Origin: Owenia fusiformis
Taxonomy: Eukaryota > Annelida > Polychaeta > Sabellida > Oweniidae
Direction: 5' to 3'
NCBI GenBank assembly: GCA_903813345.2
Contig: CAIIXF020000003.1
Coordinates: 8,747,912-8,811,911 of the forward strand
Length of the DNA: 64,000 bases
Under the pieces are notes generated by a model. That model did not search any database, was not told the origin of the DNA, and worked only from the letters and a program-made list of their open reading frames with translations. This document shows positions 46,243-57,352 of this stretch, one piece after another. Both the position numbers and the translations under genes were made by a program. Numbering within the stretch: the first letter of the stretch is position 1; every line of letters begins with the position of its first letter.

Positions 46243-46719
46243 CAGGGTGGGCCAATAAAAACTGGAACATTTTTCTATTAATTATATTTTCTTTATTTTT
46301 GCAGTTCAATCCACTAAAATTCAGATAAAATGATTATTTTGAAAATGTTAAAGATAAAAATATGTTTGTCTGATTAATTTTGGATTGTCATGGTCATGAT
46401 CTATATACTGTGTGCGTCAGGAAAAATTTCCAAATGTTCTCTGCTTAAGACATCATTGCTGAAAATACAGTATCTCATACCATACAATATATGCCCTTCA
46501 AATTAATTGGTCTCAACACATTTGGCAATTTTTCATGATGCACGCAGTATACAGATCATGACTATGACAGGCCAAAATTAATCATACATACATACTTTAA
46601 TCTTTAACATTTTCACAAATAATCGTTTTACCAATATCTGAATTTTTGTGGATTGAACTGCAAAAATAAAGAGAATAGAATAAATAGAAAAATGTTCCAG
46701 TTTTTATTGGCCCACCCTG
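46243..46719. mobile_element. mariner-type fold-back MITE, 477 bp
   Basis: TA at both edges. TIRs CAGGGTGGGCCAATAAAAAC and its inverse, with pairing that extends through most of each half (GCAGTTCAATCCAC; GATCATGAC). CAGGGTG ends with a TA target are typical of mariner-group elements. Confidence 0.85.
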
Positions 46720-47070
46720 TAAGTTGCATGACAAAGTACAAATTAAAAATCTAATTTTATCAATTTAAGGGTGTTAATGATGATAGGTCTACAGTTTTTA
46801 GCAGTTTTAGTTTTTTTCAAGGATAAGAGTCGGTGACAGAGCTATTAGTACCAAAAGGATGTTTTTGTTTTCAGGTACTGTTGTCAATGAACCTGTGTTT
46901 GCAATTGGTAGTCGGCCTTTCCATTGACTTTGTAGTGCATTTAGCAGAAGCATAACTTCTGTCTACACAAAACCATCGTTTGGGACGCTAAAAATACGCC
47001 CTTGAGTCCATCTCAATACTCTGGGGAACGTGTACAACATTAGGTGCGACGGTCTTTACACCTTCCTTGT

Positions 47071-47978
47071 ATGACCTAACCCGCGGTAATGAATTTGACT
47101 TGTTGAACTTGTTGACATTACCAATGGATATAATTGATCATTTCAGTAAAAATAGTGACCTTACCCTGCGGAAATGGAGATATTTCTGAGCGCGATATAA
47201 CGGCGCCCAGTCTCTAGGGAATTGATTTTACTGTCTACAGATAACAATATTATACCTGAGGTTAGATCTAGAGTGGTTCTAAAGCCTTAGCGAAGTAACC
47301 TCCTTTGTTTACATTTGCTAAAACATAAAAAATTAGAAAATTCGTCATAACTTCTTTTAAACTTGATAATCTGAACCGATTTCACGTGATGGGTATTTTA
47401 GTTGTACACGAACTGAGCATGTCAGTGGCGTTTGTAATATCTACAAATAAAATATTTCCCCAGTTGAACACATTCAATTCAAGACTACGTATTACCACGG
47501 AATGGATACAATAGAGTATTTAATTATAAGAATAGGATCCATTCCATGGTAATACGTTGAATGTCTTCAACTGGTGAAATATATCATTTGAAGATATTAC
47601 AAACGACACTGGCATGTTCACTTCGTATAAAACCAAAATACCCGTAACTGATAAGTGAAATTGGTTCCGATTATCGAGGTTTTAAAAAGTTATGACAACT
47701 TTTCAAATTTTTTTACAGTTTACAGTTACAGTTTACAGCGAATGTAAACAAAGGAGGTTACTTCGCTAAGGCTTTAGAACCACACTATACCAGGTATAGA
47801 TTTGTTACCCCTGGAAAATAAAATTAATTCCCTAGAGACAGGGCGCTGTTGTATCGCCCTCAGAAATATCAGTGGAGCATTATCTCCATTTCCGCGGGGT
47901 GAGGTCACTATTTTTACAGAAATTATCAGTTATATTCCGTGGTAATGTCAACAAGTTCATTACCACGGGTTAGGTTAT
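47071..47978. mobile_element. Large fold-back element, about 900 bp
   Basis: CCTAACCCGCGGTAATGA (47075-47092) is inverted at 47957-47974, and the arms pair over about 400 bp with some divergence (for example GTAACCTCCTTTGTTTACAT and its inverse, GTATTACCACGGAATGGAT and its inverse at the centre). No coding frame. Confidence 0.8.
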
Positions 47979-48419
47979 AAACGGACGGTGTTTATGTGTT
48001 TTGGACAGATCCACTTTTTCCTACAATTTTGAATATTCATGTTCAGTACAATTGGATTTTCAATGATATTTTCACTTGGATGTTTTGAAACATTCTTTTG
48101 GTATATTTGGTCCCGAGAATGACACTGGGTTTTTAAAACCCGTGGGACGGGCGTTCGGGAATTTGGCGTCTGGACGTAGAGTCTGATATTGAATGGACAG
48201 AATGCAAAAGAGCTATTTCTGTTAAAGACCCTAAACGTGACAACGACATAGACAATACGCACGTGTGAGAACGTACATGATGACAATAAAATGAGCTAGT
48301 CGTGATCCATGCCATTTTTGTAACTAGTTTTTGAGAGTAAGGAAATTTAAATTCGTCTCATCAGAGTAAAAAAACATATTCGAGTCTATATTAGAATTAT
48401 GATAGATCGCCAGGCTAAT

Positions 48420-48731
48420 TAATTCTTCTCGATATTTTGGGATGATTTGGGGAACACTAGATCTCGATTGGCTTTACTTGGCATTGACCCTTCTAAATAT
48501 AGTGGTCACAGGTACCGCATTGGCGGAGCTTCTTCTGACGCAATGGCCAATTTAGAAGAATGGGAACTGAAAATACTTGGAAGATGGACCAGTGATTGCT
48601 ATAAACGATACATAAGAACCCCAGTCATAAAGTTAGCATCGTTGTCAAAAAGTTGGTTCAAAATGTTTAAAATTGTGGGCGTTTTGGGAGGTAAAACATT
48701 TAGATTAATAAATAATATTGTGACGGTTTAA
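48420..48731 (+). mobile_element. Tyrosine-recombinase element fragment (DIRS/Ngaro or Crypton)
   Basis: The frame contains LGIDPSKYSGHRYRIGGAS, then LKILGRWTSDCYKRYIRTP. This is the H-x-x-R, GRW and YIRTP signature of the C-terminal catalytic domain of eukaryotic tyrosine recombinases. It is a fossil fragment. Nearby direct partial repeats (48694-48750 and 48973-49062, both with CATTTAGATTAATAAATAAT) could belong to the element's 3' structure. Confidence 0.7.
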
Positions 48732-49089
48732 GAATCAATGACATTAATGTATATTATGTAATAAATGAATTTTAATGTAAGCGACATCTTTTATATATTT
48801 ATTAACTTATTTGTAATTGCAATTTGCGCACGCGTTTCTCTAGTTCATATTGTACGTGTAGCAAGGATAGGAGTGGACAGTTTTTACCACTCCCCCGCCC
48901 TGTATATTAACTATTACGTTTATTTAAGTTATATTTAAACGTAATTGTAATTATGTTTTAAAAACGGGCGGTTAAACATTTAGATTAATAAATAATAAAT
49001 AAGATCGTCCATTTAGCCCAACGCATGTTGTCTTGTTATGGTTTAAGAAGCAATGACATTAAAGAAAGGACCATGCGATACATCTAAAC

Positions 49090-49340
49090 AGAAAGTTTCA
49101 AATCTTTCGTTTGGCTAAACGCAAAAAACGGGTCAAGAGCTCTTAGTCTTAGCTAAAACCGATGAATTTACACTCGCTTGTAAATTAACGTTTTAACGCT
49201 AAGACGTCTTGGCTATGACCGGGGTCCTAAAACGTTTTAGCTAATAAGCGCTCTCATTCGAGAGATCTTTAGAAAATCTGGATTTACATTACATTTGTAA
49301 AACGTTTTAACGCCGAAACGTTTTACTCAAGATGTTTCAG
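49090..49340. repeat. Cluster of AAAACGTTTTA palindromes
   Basis: AAAACGTTTTA-like palindromes recur at least five times with spacers. No coding signal. Confidence 0.4.
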
Positions 49341-49649
49341 GGCTGTAGCGTAAATCCAACGATTGTAAACCTTGCCCAAGTCGATGTTATCTTTTAATGA
49401 AAAATTAAATTAAATCAAAATCAAGAAAAAATAAAAAATACACCAACTTAGGACTAATCTAATTAAGTCAAAACCGGGATCACAACATTGTGATTCAAAC
49501 ATTTACAGGTTTGATTTGCTATCTAGTAAAAACGTTTGGTTGCCAAACGTATAGAGGGGAATGTGAGCGGATACTGACAATGTGTTTTATTTTTGCAGAC
49601 GAACCTTGAAAAATTCTTTAATTGAATGTTTTATGCCATAGTAAACGGG

Positions 49650-49866
49650 TCCATGCCCGTAGCCAGGGGGGGGGGGGGTCGCAAGGTTCGGGCGAACCCC
49701 CCCCCCCCCTGGTCAAAAAATCATTCACAATCATGCAGTTTTTCACCATTTTGAGCACTTTTTAAGTGATTTTGGCCATTTTTGACCAAAATTGTCACAA
49801 GTGAACCCCCCTGGAATTTTTCAAAAAGTGAACCCCCCCCTTGTCAAATCCTGGCTACGGGCCTGT
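49650..49866. mobile_element. hAT-like GTAGCCAGG MITE, best-preserved copy
   Basis: GCCCGTAGCCAGG on the left and CCTGGCTACGGGCCTG on the right form the TIR. G and C runs (49664-49711) lie just inside the left end, and GTGAACCCCCC blocks inside the right. Confidence 0.75.
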
Positions 49867-50456
49867 CGGTTAAATGTTTTATGCAGTTACGTCTTAACTG
49901 AATAGTTCATGTCATGATTGAATGTTCAGTTCAGATTTGTAGATGAAGTTTTTTGGCCTTCTCGAACTGCATCAATTACAACGATTGTGCTAGCCACGCG
50001 TTTTACTTATTAGCACTGAACGTAATCCGATTAATTATTTCAATGCGCCGAAATCGTGAAAATAGCTTATTTTCTCTTTCCATTATATTGACCGATGTGG
50101 ACATGTCGTTATTAAATGTTTTCACTCATATACACGCTTACTTTATACTGTAGCCGATTGCCCTTTTCATTTCTTTGAGACGCAATTGAAATTTCGAATT
50201 ACCATATATACAACAACGCTCAAAATGTTTTTCTCTATATATTGCGGTGTTTCTCATTCCTGATGGATCTTAAATATTCTGCCAAACCTGTACTTTCTGT
50301 ACAGCCTTGCTTTGTGACTACTGTTATCATTTGCAAGAGCTCATTGCGTTTCCTCGATCAAAAATGTAAACTTCGACTCCAACTTTTAAATAGGGTTAAT
50401 TAATTAAAATACATTTACTTTATGTCAACTCAAGCAAATAATTATAACAACTACAT

Positions 50457-50620
50457 TCTTTTTTAGGAGTACTGACACCTAAGCAATGTAGCCTCGTGGC
50501 GTAGAGACTAGAGACTAATCGTGGTCGAACGTAGTGGGATACGGAGGTCCCACGTTCGAGCCGCGGGTACGGAGTATTTTTAATTATTGCAATACAGGAC
50601 AACCGGTATAATTATTACTT
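50457..50620 (+). repeat. tRNA-derived SINE, copy 1
   Basis: GTAGCCTCGTGGCGTAGAGA is an A-box-like head and GTCCCACGTTCGAGCC a B-box. The unit starts near CTTTTTAGGAGTACTGACAC. Confidence 0.55.
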
Positions 50621-51010
50621 CTTTGAGCAATGTTGACACCTGAGCAGTGTAGCCTAGGTGGTTAGTGACTGTGGTCGTGCGTACTGAGGGATACAAGGTC
50701 CCGCGTTCGAGCCTCAGGTACGGCGTTCTTGATAATAGTTCTACAGGGCACTCGGCCCGAAGGTCCAACCGTTTACCGGCCCTTGGCATGGGTCGGTTCT
50801 CTGACTGCTCTTGTCGGAGACAGATTGTGCGACTGTGGTTGGTTCCTCCACTTATGGGCTATAGTAGACGCCGGGAGTCATACAGTATGGTAGCGGGCCC
50901 CCACCAAGGGCAGTAGTGGAACGACGCGAATCGGTCCCAGTATGGTTGCCTTGCAACTGAAGCGACTCGAGGAAATCATGCCATTCGCAGTGACCCAGAA
51001 AAGACTTTTG
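50621..51010 (+). repeat. tRNA-derived SINE, copy 2, with body
   Basis: A-box TAGCCTAGGTGGTTAGTGAC (50650-50669) and B-box GTCCCGCGTTCGAGCC (50698-50713) are spaced as in a tRNA. A GC-richer body of about 270 bp follows (GGGTCGGTTCTCTGACTG; GGTAGCGGGCCCCCACCAAG). It is a diverged tandem partner of copy 1. Confidence 0.6.
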
Positions 51011-51037
51011 CTTCTTGATTTAACTTATTTTGTTATA

Positions 51038-51991
51038 CAGTGTGTCTCAAAAAAGGTTACACTTACAAAAAGTTCAATATCTTTCATGATTTTGACTTTT
51101 CCCCTAAAATATACTTAGATACCGACAGACCAGTCTTTCTCGAATAAATCCACACCATCAGATTCAAAATCCGTCCATGATTGGCTGCACAGGACAGATT
51201 TTATAGACGCATATGAAATCTGATTTGCGCCAACTTCTCAGTGCTTGGATATGTGGTGATCAATTCTTTTTTGGTGTGAATGCTGTGGACAGTGATATCT
51301 TGATATGATCAATGATCCAGTTGTTTCCTGGATAGAAATACAAGATTTCATTGTCAGGTTGTTCAATTTTGTTACGTATGGTGGCAACAGGATGGTGCAA
51401 AGGCCTGTGGCAGATTTTTTGGTAGATAGCATTGAATTACAAAATGGATTGGCCCCCAGGGTCATCCCACTTTACACCCTTGATTTTTGAAGGGCCTCTG
51501 AAAGGGCTTTACAGCATCACAAACTGACCTAAATGAACTTGAGCAAAATTAATTGATAGAACCAGTGTGATATTACAATGCGTGTGCGCATGGGCAAGGG
51601 TATCTTAGATTTGCTTTGGAGAACATGTTGAGGGGACCACATGTTTATGTGGATAGACCAAATGATCATATGTACGACAAATAGGAAAATTACAGAATGA
51701 TTGAGTTAAAGGTCAAGCTTCTACTCAGAAGAAAGTTAAATGTTAAAGAAACTGTTCCTCTTTTGTCATTTGGTCCATCCAATCACTTAGAAGTTGGCGC
51801 AAGTCAGATTTTACCATGGGACACTAAAAGCTGTCCTGTGGAGCCAATCAAGGACAGATTTTGAATCTGATGGTGTCAAATTATTCGAAAAAGATTTGTC
51901 TTTTGATATTCAAAGTACATTTTAGGGGAAAAGTCAAAATTATGAAAGATATTGAACTTTTTGTAAGTGTAACATTTTTTGAGACACACAG
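51038..51991. mobile_element. Tc1/mariner-type fold-back element, 954 bp
   Basis: TA flanks. TIRs CAGTGTGTCTCAAAAAA and inverted TTTTTTGAGACACACAG continue as arms of about 205 bp (51038-51245, 51785-51991) with GACACCATCAGATTCAAAAT-type blocks. The interior is about 540 bp without a transposase motif. Confidence 0.85.
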
Positions 51992-52011
51992 TATAGCAAT
52001 TAAAACTAAAC

Positions 52012-52676
52012 TAAAGGAGCACGTACGTTATCGCAAACAATGTCAGAAGGTTATATTTTAGATTATGACTATTTTCTGACAATGAAGACAGGTTTATCTT
52101 TAAGATCAATTCTTTATCTCAAATAAAATTATATACAGTTATAATAAAGTCAAACAAACTCGGAGATATTTAACTAGCAATCAACTCATCAACACACTTT
52201 TTCAAAGATGTTGACCCCATTTTCACCAAAAATGCAATCATTTTTTACAATGTTGAATGCATTACTATTCTCTATTTTAATGTATCAAATAGAAAAATTG
52301 AAAAATCTCATGCTATCCATTGGTTTCAGTTCATTTTGGTCATCCAAATTCAGTATCTTTAAAGTCCCATGAGCAATCAATTTTTCCTTTTAGGAAATCG
52401 AACATGTCTCAAAGCACATTCTAATTATGCATTCAGCAATATAAAAAAAGTTGCATTTTTGGTGAAAATTAGGTCAACATTTTTGAAAAAGTATGTTGAT
52501 TGGTCCATTGCCCCTTCAATATCACTTAGGTCTGATAACTAAATTATCAATATATATACTCTTCTTGAAGATAATGAATGGATCTAAAAGATACACCCAT
52601 TTTCATGATCAGAAAATATTCATAATTCAAGTTAGAATTGTTTGACATTGTTTGCGATAACCTACGTGCTCCTTTA
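52012..52676. mobile_element. Fold-back element, 665 bp
   Basis: TAAAGGAGCACGTACGTTAT and TATCGCAAACAATGTCA on the left are inverted at the right end. Inner arms pair (TTTTCACCAAAAATGCAA). It abuts the previous element within about 20 bp. Confidence 0.8.
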
Positions 52677-52769
52677 TTTCAACCATGGGCACTAATCATA
52701 TTGTGTAATTCGTCTAAAACAAGAAAGATGAAACCCCTTGAGTTCAAACAATGTAGATCCAATCTAGAA

Positions 52770-53642
52770 TTACACTCCTCTCCATAAGTTTGGCAACCTT
52801 AGCTCCCCCATTGAACTACGTGTTAAAGCCTCTATCCTTTGAATTTTTATTTACTTAACCTGCGATGAAAATACTTAATACTATTGATGGAAACGTAATT
52901 TGACTTTATTTCCAATACCTCCAAATTTTCTCATTTTTCCTCAATTACAATAAGTCGAAAATTGATGATAAATTTGATGAATTTTTGAAAATCGACATTC
53001 CCATGTTAACCAATGGGAAATGGTAGGTTTGCCGCAAGTCATATGACAGAATATCCATCCATCCGAGTCCTTGCAAAAAATGCGAGTTAGGCAGGCAATT
53101 GAATTTGCTAACTTTATTTAACAAAAATTGATATTTTTCTTCAGGTTCAACAAAGTTATAGGGCTTTAAAGTCAAAATTGTTTTTCAAAATACCTCTCCC
53201 ATTGAAATAACACAGGAGGCGAAAAATCATTTCCAAAATGACTTTGAAGCGCTGTAACTTTAGTATTCATCAAATAAACTAAACACTTAATGTACAAAAA
53301 AAGTTTCAATTTTCTATATAAAAATATTTTTTGCTGAATCTTTTACTGAAAAGATATCCTGATTTCTGATTTGCCCCGAACCCTCCATTTCCCATTGGAT
53401 TACATGGGAACGACGATTTTCAAAAATTCATCAAATTTATCATCAATTTTCGACCTATTGTACTTGAGAAAAAATATTAACGAAAATTTGGAGGTATTGT
53501 AAATAAAGTCAAGTTACGTTTCCATCAATATTATAAGTTATTTCATCGCCGGATAAGTAAATACAAATTCAAACGTAAAGAGGCTTTAACACGTAGTTCA
53601 ATGGGGGAGGTAACGTTGCCAAACTTATGGAGGGGAGTGTAA
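52770..53642. mobile_element. Fold-back element, about 870 bp
   Basis: TTACACTCCTCTCCATAAGT at the left is inverted at the right, and arms of more than 200 bp pair (CACGTAGTTCAATGGGGGAG and its inverse, TTTGATGAATTTTTGAAAAT and its inverse). TA at the tips. Confidence 0.8.
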
Positions 53643-53654
53643 GTCTTTTTTAAT

Positions 53655-53752
53655 TCTAGGTCCGAATAATGGACCAATTTACCGCATTCTACATCTTGTT
53701 CACCCAGCACCCGTCGGTCGAAGTAAAGATCGTACGCTTGAAGAAGAGAAGA
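53655..53752 (-). CDS. Possible exon cut off by a fold-back element
   Basis: The acceptor CATCTTTGCAG begins a frame SLLQAYDLYFDRRVLGEQDV, then ECGKLVHYSDLELK. A weak donor (GCG|GTAAAT) lies at about 53690. The composition is protein-like, but no family is recognised. It lies about 0.9 kb downstream of the glycosyltransferase-like gene on the same strand, but that gene already ends in a stop. Confidence 0.25.
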
Positions 53753-53960
53753 CTGCAAAGATGGAAATTCACAGGATGATATTCAGACGATAATTCAGAC
53801 TACGACAATGCTTTTTATTGGACAAATGAATGAAGGAGACATCTATATTTGATCCAATATTCCATACAGACATAATTGCACTTGCCACGACATTTATATT
53901 TTTCTCTATTCTGAGAGTTAATATTTTTACATCTGGTTCACCATGCAAAACATATATGTC

Positions 53961-54352
53961 AATAACAAAATGTCGGAACATCGAAGGTACGATTTTTTCT
54001 TTTTACCTTATTTCACACGTTGTAGGCAGAATTCCCACAACATTTTCATCACAAACGTATATCAGTATCATATGTTTAAGGAAATGTATATATTTGAGAA
54101 CACATAGTTCACAAGACAACAGAATCGTCGATTTAATTCCTCACTTAAGTTACATAAACGGTTTTTCGAAAAACAGTTAAGATCTGCACTCTTAGCCCAT
54201 ACCGTTTATGTAACTTAGGTGAGGAATTAAATCGACGATTCTGTTGTCTTCTGAGCTATCTTTTCGCAAACATGTGCATTTTCTAAAACATATGATACTG
54301 ATACGCGTGAAATAAGAAAAAAACGTACCTTCGACGTTCCGACATTGTGTTA
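53961..54352. mobile_element. Fold-back element, asymmetric arms
   Basis: Left arm 53961-54162 pairs with right arm 54201-54352 (GAGGAATTAAATCGACGATT and its inverse). The left arm has about 50 bp absent from the right. Each outer end reads AATGTCGGAACRTCGAAGGTACG in the inward direction. Confidence 0.8.
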
Positions 54353-54644
54353 CAGAAACGAACCGTTTCGGTAACCAGCGTAATCGAGCGGATCACCAGT
54401 GTTATAATCTAAAACTAGAAACCAAAATGGACAAAAAGTGTGACAATTTTGTTTTCTAAAGATTTCAGTTCAATTTTGGCTCCGTATTCTTATAATCCAT
54501 CGTTCTGCAAAGAGTCTAGCCTAATTAATGAATTTAACAAAAATGGCATACACTGCATACACTGTTTATGTATATTTTATTGGTTTAACACAAGGCAAAA
54601 AACTAAAAAATAACAATTTCATAAGTGCGACGGAGAACTCTGTA

Positions 54645-55937
54645 TTAAAGTTTCATAAAGTCTTCGAATGTCTTGTATTTGTATCCCATTTTATTTAGTC
54701 TTGACACTGGACTTCCATTGAAATATTCCACGTTGAACTCTGGATGATTTTTGACGTCCTCTAAGATTTCATTAAACGCAGTAATATGAACCGCCTCATT
54801 CTTCGGAATATTGTACACATCACCTTTCCTTTGGTAGTTAGCGAAAAAGTAGTTCGGATTTTCCTTGGGGGTTTCCTCCATAATTAATCCGCCACCTTTT
54901 CGTGATGTAGATCCGTTTACATGCTCAACGTAGTTCATGTCTATACCGAGTAATAAAATCTTCTCATAGCCAAGGTACTGGCCTAATCTTGCGGATAAAG
55001 AACCGGTGGATATTTTACGAGTCAATGTGACCATATTCTGGTGTTCTTTATCATGTTTAATAGTTTCAATGAACTTGATTTTAGGATTGGATCCCAGTTT
55101 AGGTTCTCTTTTCCCAATATTTTCTCGAGTGAAAAATAATTTCATGCCGCGTTCATCCGCGTTTTCGACCATTTCCGTAAGCTCGGGGATGTGGTCTACA
55201 TTGACTATTTTATCAAACGATGCGTAATATGTCGGCCACCAGTCAATCTGTTTCCAATACCTAAACGCTAAATTCATCCCCAAGGTGTCTACTCCTCTAG
55301 TCTTTAAGAAATCGAATCCCTTCAAAGATGGCCCATTCCCAAACACAATAAGCTTTTTATATAAGCGGCATTTTCCATTCCCGGACTTGTAACACCATGT
55401 TTTGCATTGGTTATACTTCGCTCCATCTTTAGTTCCTGTCGCACATGAACTGGTGTCATTGTTAATGCAAAAACCACAACTCTTGGAATTAAGACAATCT
55501 CGCTTGCCAAGTCTAGACTCACATGTTACAGGAGAGGGATTCGATTGGTCGGACTTCATCCGAACATCTGTTGTGAGATTTACAGAGGAGGATTTTGATT
55601 GGTCGGACTCCATCTGAACATCAGTTGAGGGCTTTTCAATTGGTTGTTCATTTGGAAGTTTAGCCCTTAAAACTGTGTCAACGTTTTCGATTGGTTGATC
55701 ATTCAGCCGTTGAATCCGACGAACTGTATCGATGTTTTTGATTGGTTGGTCATTAAGATGATATGGCGAATATAGCCCTACTATGAGCCCCAGTGTTACA
55801 AGAATCACTCCAACCAGCAGTTTACTGAGGCCCCTTGGTCCCGACAACGTCATCTCTGTATTTGTATGTTGGGCAGTTTCTAATCTAAAAGTATCAGAAG
55901 CATGTATTTTATGTCCCTGTAAAAATCGACTTTTCAT
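54645..55937 (-). CDS. Type II membrane protein with PSI-like and glycosyltransferase-like domains
   Basis: An intact single-exon 430-codon gene. The ATG at residue 29 (MTLSGPRG) has a better context (G at -3) than the first, and either start leaves a short cytoplasmic tail, one membrane segment (about 40-56) and a luminal stem. The stem has LNDQPIENVDTV repeats (61-100) and two STDVQMESDQS-like repeats. Cysteines 139, 148, 154, 157, 165, 178, 182 and 190 form a PSI/plexin-like cysteine region. Residues 195-430 begin KKLIVFGNGPSLKGFDFL and contain MNLAFRYWKQIDWWPTYYA, SLSARLGQYLGYEKILLLGI and PNYFFANYQ. This is the pattern of MptE-like/DUF115 and sialyltransferase-like Rossmann domains, best known from bacteria and phages. 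It probably transfers a sugar in the Golgi, though donor and acceptor are unknown. N-glycosylation sites are at 120, 160 and 341. A polyadenylation signal AATAAA lies on the minus strand at 54576-54581. Confidence 0.85.
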   Translation of the reverse strand: MKSRFLQGHKIHASDTFRLETAQHTNTEMTLSGPRGLSKLLVGVILVTLGLIVGLYSPYHLNDQPIKNIDTVRRIQRLNDQPIENVDTVLRAKLPNEQPIEKPSTDVQMESDQSKSSSVNLTTDVRMKSDQSNPSPVTCESRLGKRDCLNSKSCGFCINNDTSSCATGTKDGAKYNQCKTWCYKSGNGKCRLYKKLIVFGNGPSLKGFDFLKTRGVDTLGMNLAFRYWKQIDWWPTYYASFDKIVNVDHIPELTEMVENADERGMKLFFTRENIGKREPKLGSNPKIKFIETIKHDKEHQNMVTLTRKISTGSLSARLGQYLGYEKILLLGIDMNYVEHVNGSTSRKGGGLIMEETPKENPNYFFANYQRKGDVYNIPKNEAVHITAFNEILEDVKNHPEFNVEYFNGSPVSRLNKMGYKYKTFEDFMKL

Positions 55938-55944
55938 GAGATAA

Positions 55945-56166
55945 ACTATTGACCTATTTTGAGGTTGACTTAAAATTATTGACCTTGCTTGAGGGTGACT
56001 TTTAAAATTGACCTCTCTTGAGTGTGACTTTTAAAATGATTGACCTCGCTTGAGGGTGACATTTAAAATTGACCTCTCTTGAGTGTGACTTTTAAAATGA
56101 TTGACCTCTCCTGACGATGACAATTATAATAATCATTGACCTCTCGTGATATTGACTATTGATGTT
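55945..56166. repeat. Minisatellite of about 34 bp upstream of the glycosyltransferase-like gene
   Basis: ATTGACCTCGCTTGAGGGTG followed by ACTTTTAAAAT recurs about six to seven times with drift (TTGAGTGTGAC, CTGACGATGAC). It begins a few bases before the first ATG of the gene, so it occupies the 5' UTR or promoter. Confidence 0.8.
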
Positions 56167-56518
56167 AAGGTAATCTAAAATTAACTGTTGAAATGATGAT
56201 GTCGTCTAAAGTGAAGTCGCAGGTCAAAGTTTATGTTAGGACTTTAGGAACATAATTCTTATTAATGATACCACTGTCTTATACTCGATTTTGATTGATT
56301 AAAAGTCAACAATATTGTTGACCGCTACTGTGAAACGTTGATCGCTGATAAACTGTTTGATGTTACTGGTCATAAGATTGATGAAACATTATAAGCAGAT
56401 TAGTGACATTTTGTTCAAACAAACAACCGATGTACCAGTTCAGCCATTCTAGTTCCATTTACGATCTCAAAATTAACATGGCTAAAACGCTCCAAAATTT
56501 CAAGAGAACATGCGTTTA

Positions 56519-57150
56519 TTGTGTTACGCGGTATACATTTATGGTTGCGCGGTATTTGTGATACGGGTGAATATGACATACTCACCTGCGGTATATGGCA
56601 TATTCCGCAGGTGAGTATGCGATATTCCGCAGTGAATATGCGATACATCGATTTCAGTGAATACCCGATACTCACCTGCGGAATATGTCATACTCACTTG
56701 CAGAATATGCCATATACCGCAGGTGAATATGACATATACCGCAGGTGAAAACGTGATACAGAAAGCCTTGATTTGATTGGTTGCGAGAATCGACTTTAAA
56801 TGTAAAACTACGCTGGATTACCAATATAATTAGTGCGTCGAGTACTAATATATGAATCCTGGATTGATTGAGTAAGTTTATTACTCGAGGTTGGTGACTA
56901 ATACTTCTGCTAAGTTAATATATTCGATACACAGTACTGTTGATTCAGTAATCATTATAATAATTTATAACAATTTACTTGTTCGTTCAATCGATGCAAT
57001 TGACAATTGCGTACTTCCGTATCACGTTCTCATTGGTTAGTGTGTATGCCATATACCGCAGGTGAATCTGTCATACACCGCAAGTGAATATGCCATATTC
57101 GTTGCGGAATATGACATATTTTTGTATCGTGTTTACCGCGTAACATATTG
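56519..57150. repeat. Element with TIRs and ATATACCGCAGGTGAATATG arrays
   Basis: TGTTACGCGGTAWAC on the left is inverted (GTTTACCGCGTAACA) on the right. Inside both ends a word near CATATACCGCAGGTGAATATG occurs about twelve times in both orientations, dense at 56570-56745 and 57040-57115. Frames here follow the repeats and are not coding. Confidence 0.65.
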
Positions 57151-57352
57151 CACATTCGTACTGAATACGAGCTTAACTGAAGTGTGATCTCTGTCATGCG
57201 TTTTACTTTTGTTTTTATTAATCATCTGTAAGTCCTTGATCTGCTGATTCAAAATTGCACGTACTGTATTACCAATATATTGATGTGATAATAGCACTTC
57301 TCCAAAAAGCGAAATTGAACGCGAATTGAAACTATTTCAAGGTACATCTTTA

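Noticed and set aside
53830-54180. 116-codon plus-strand frame
   Set aside because: It runs along one arm of a fold-back and its composition is not protein-like.
56415-56748. Overlapping frames on both strands with repeated CGICHIPQ-type peptides
   Set aside because: They track a both-orientation repeat array.
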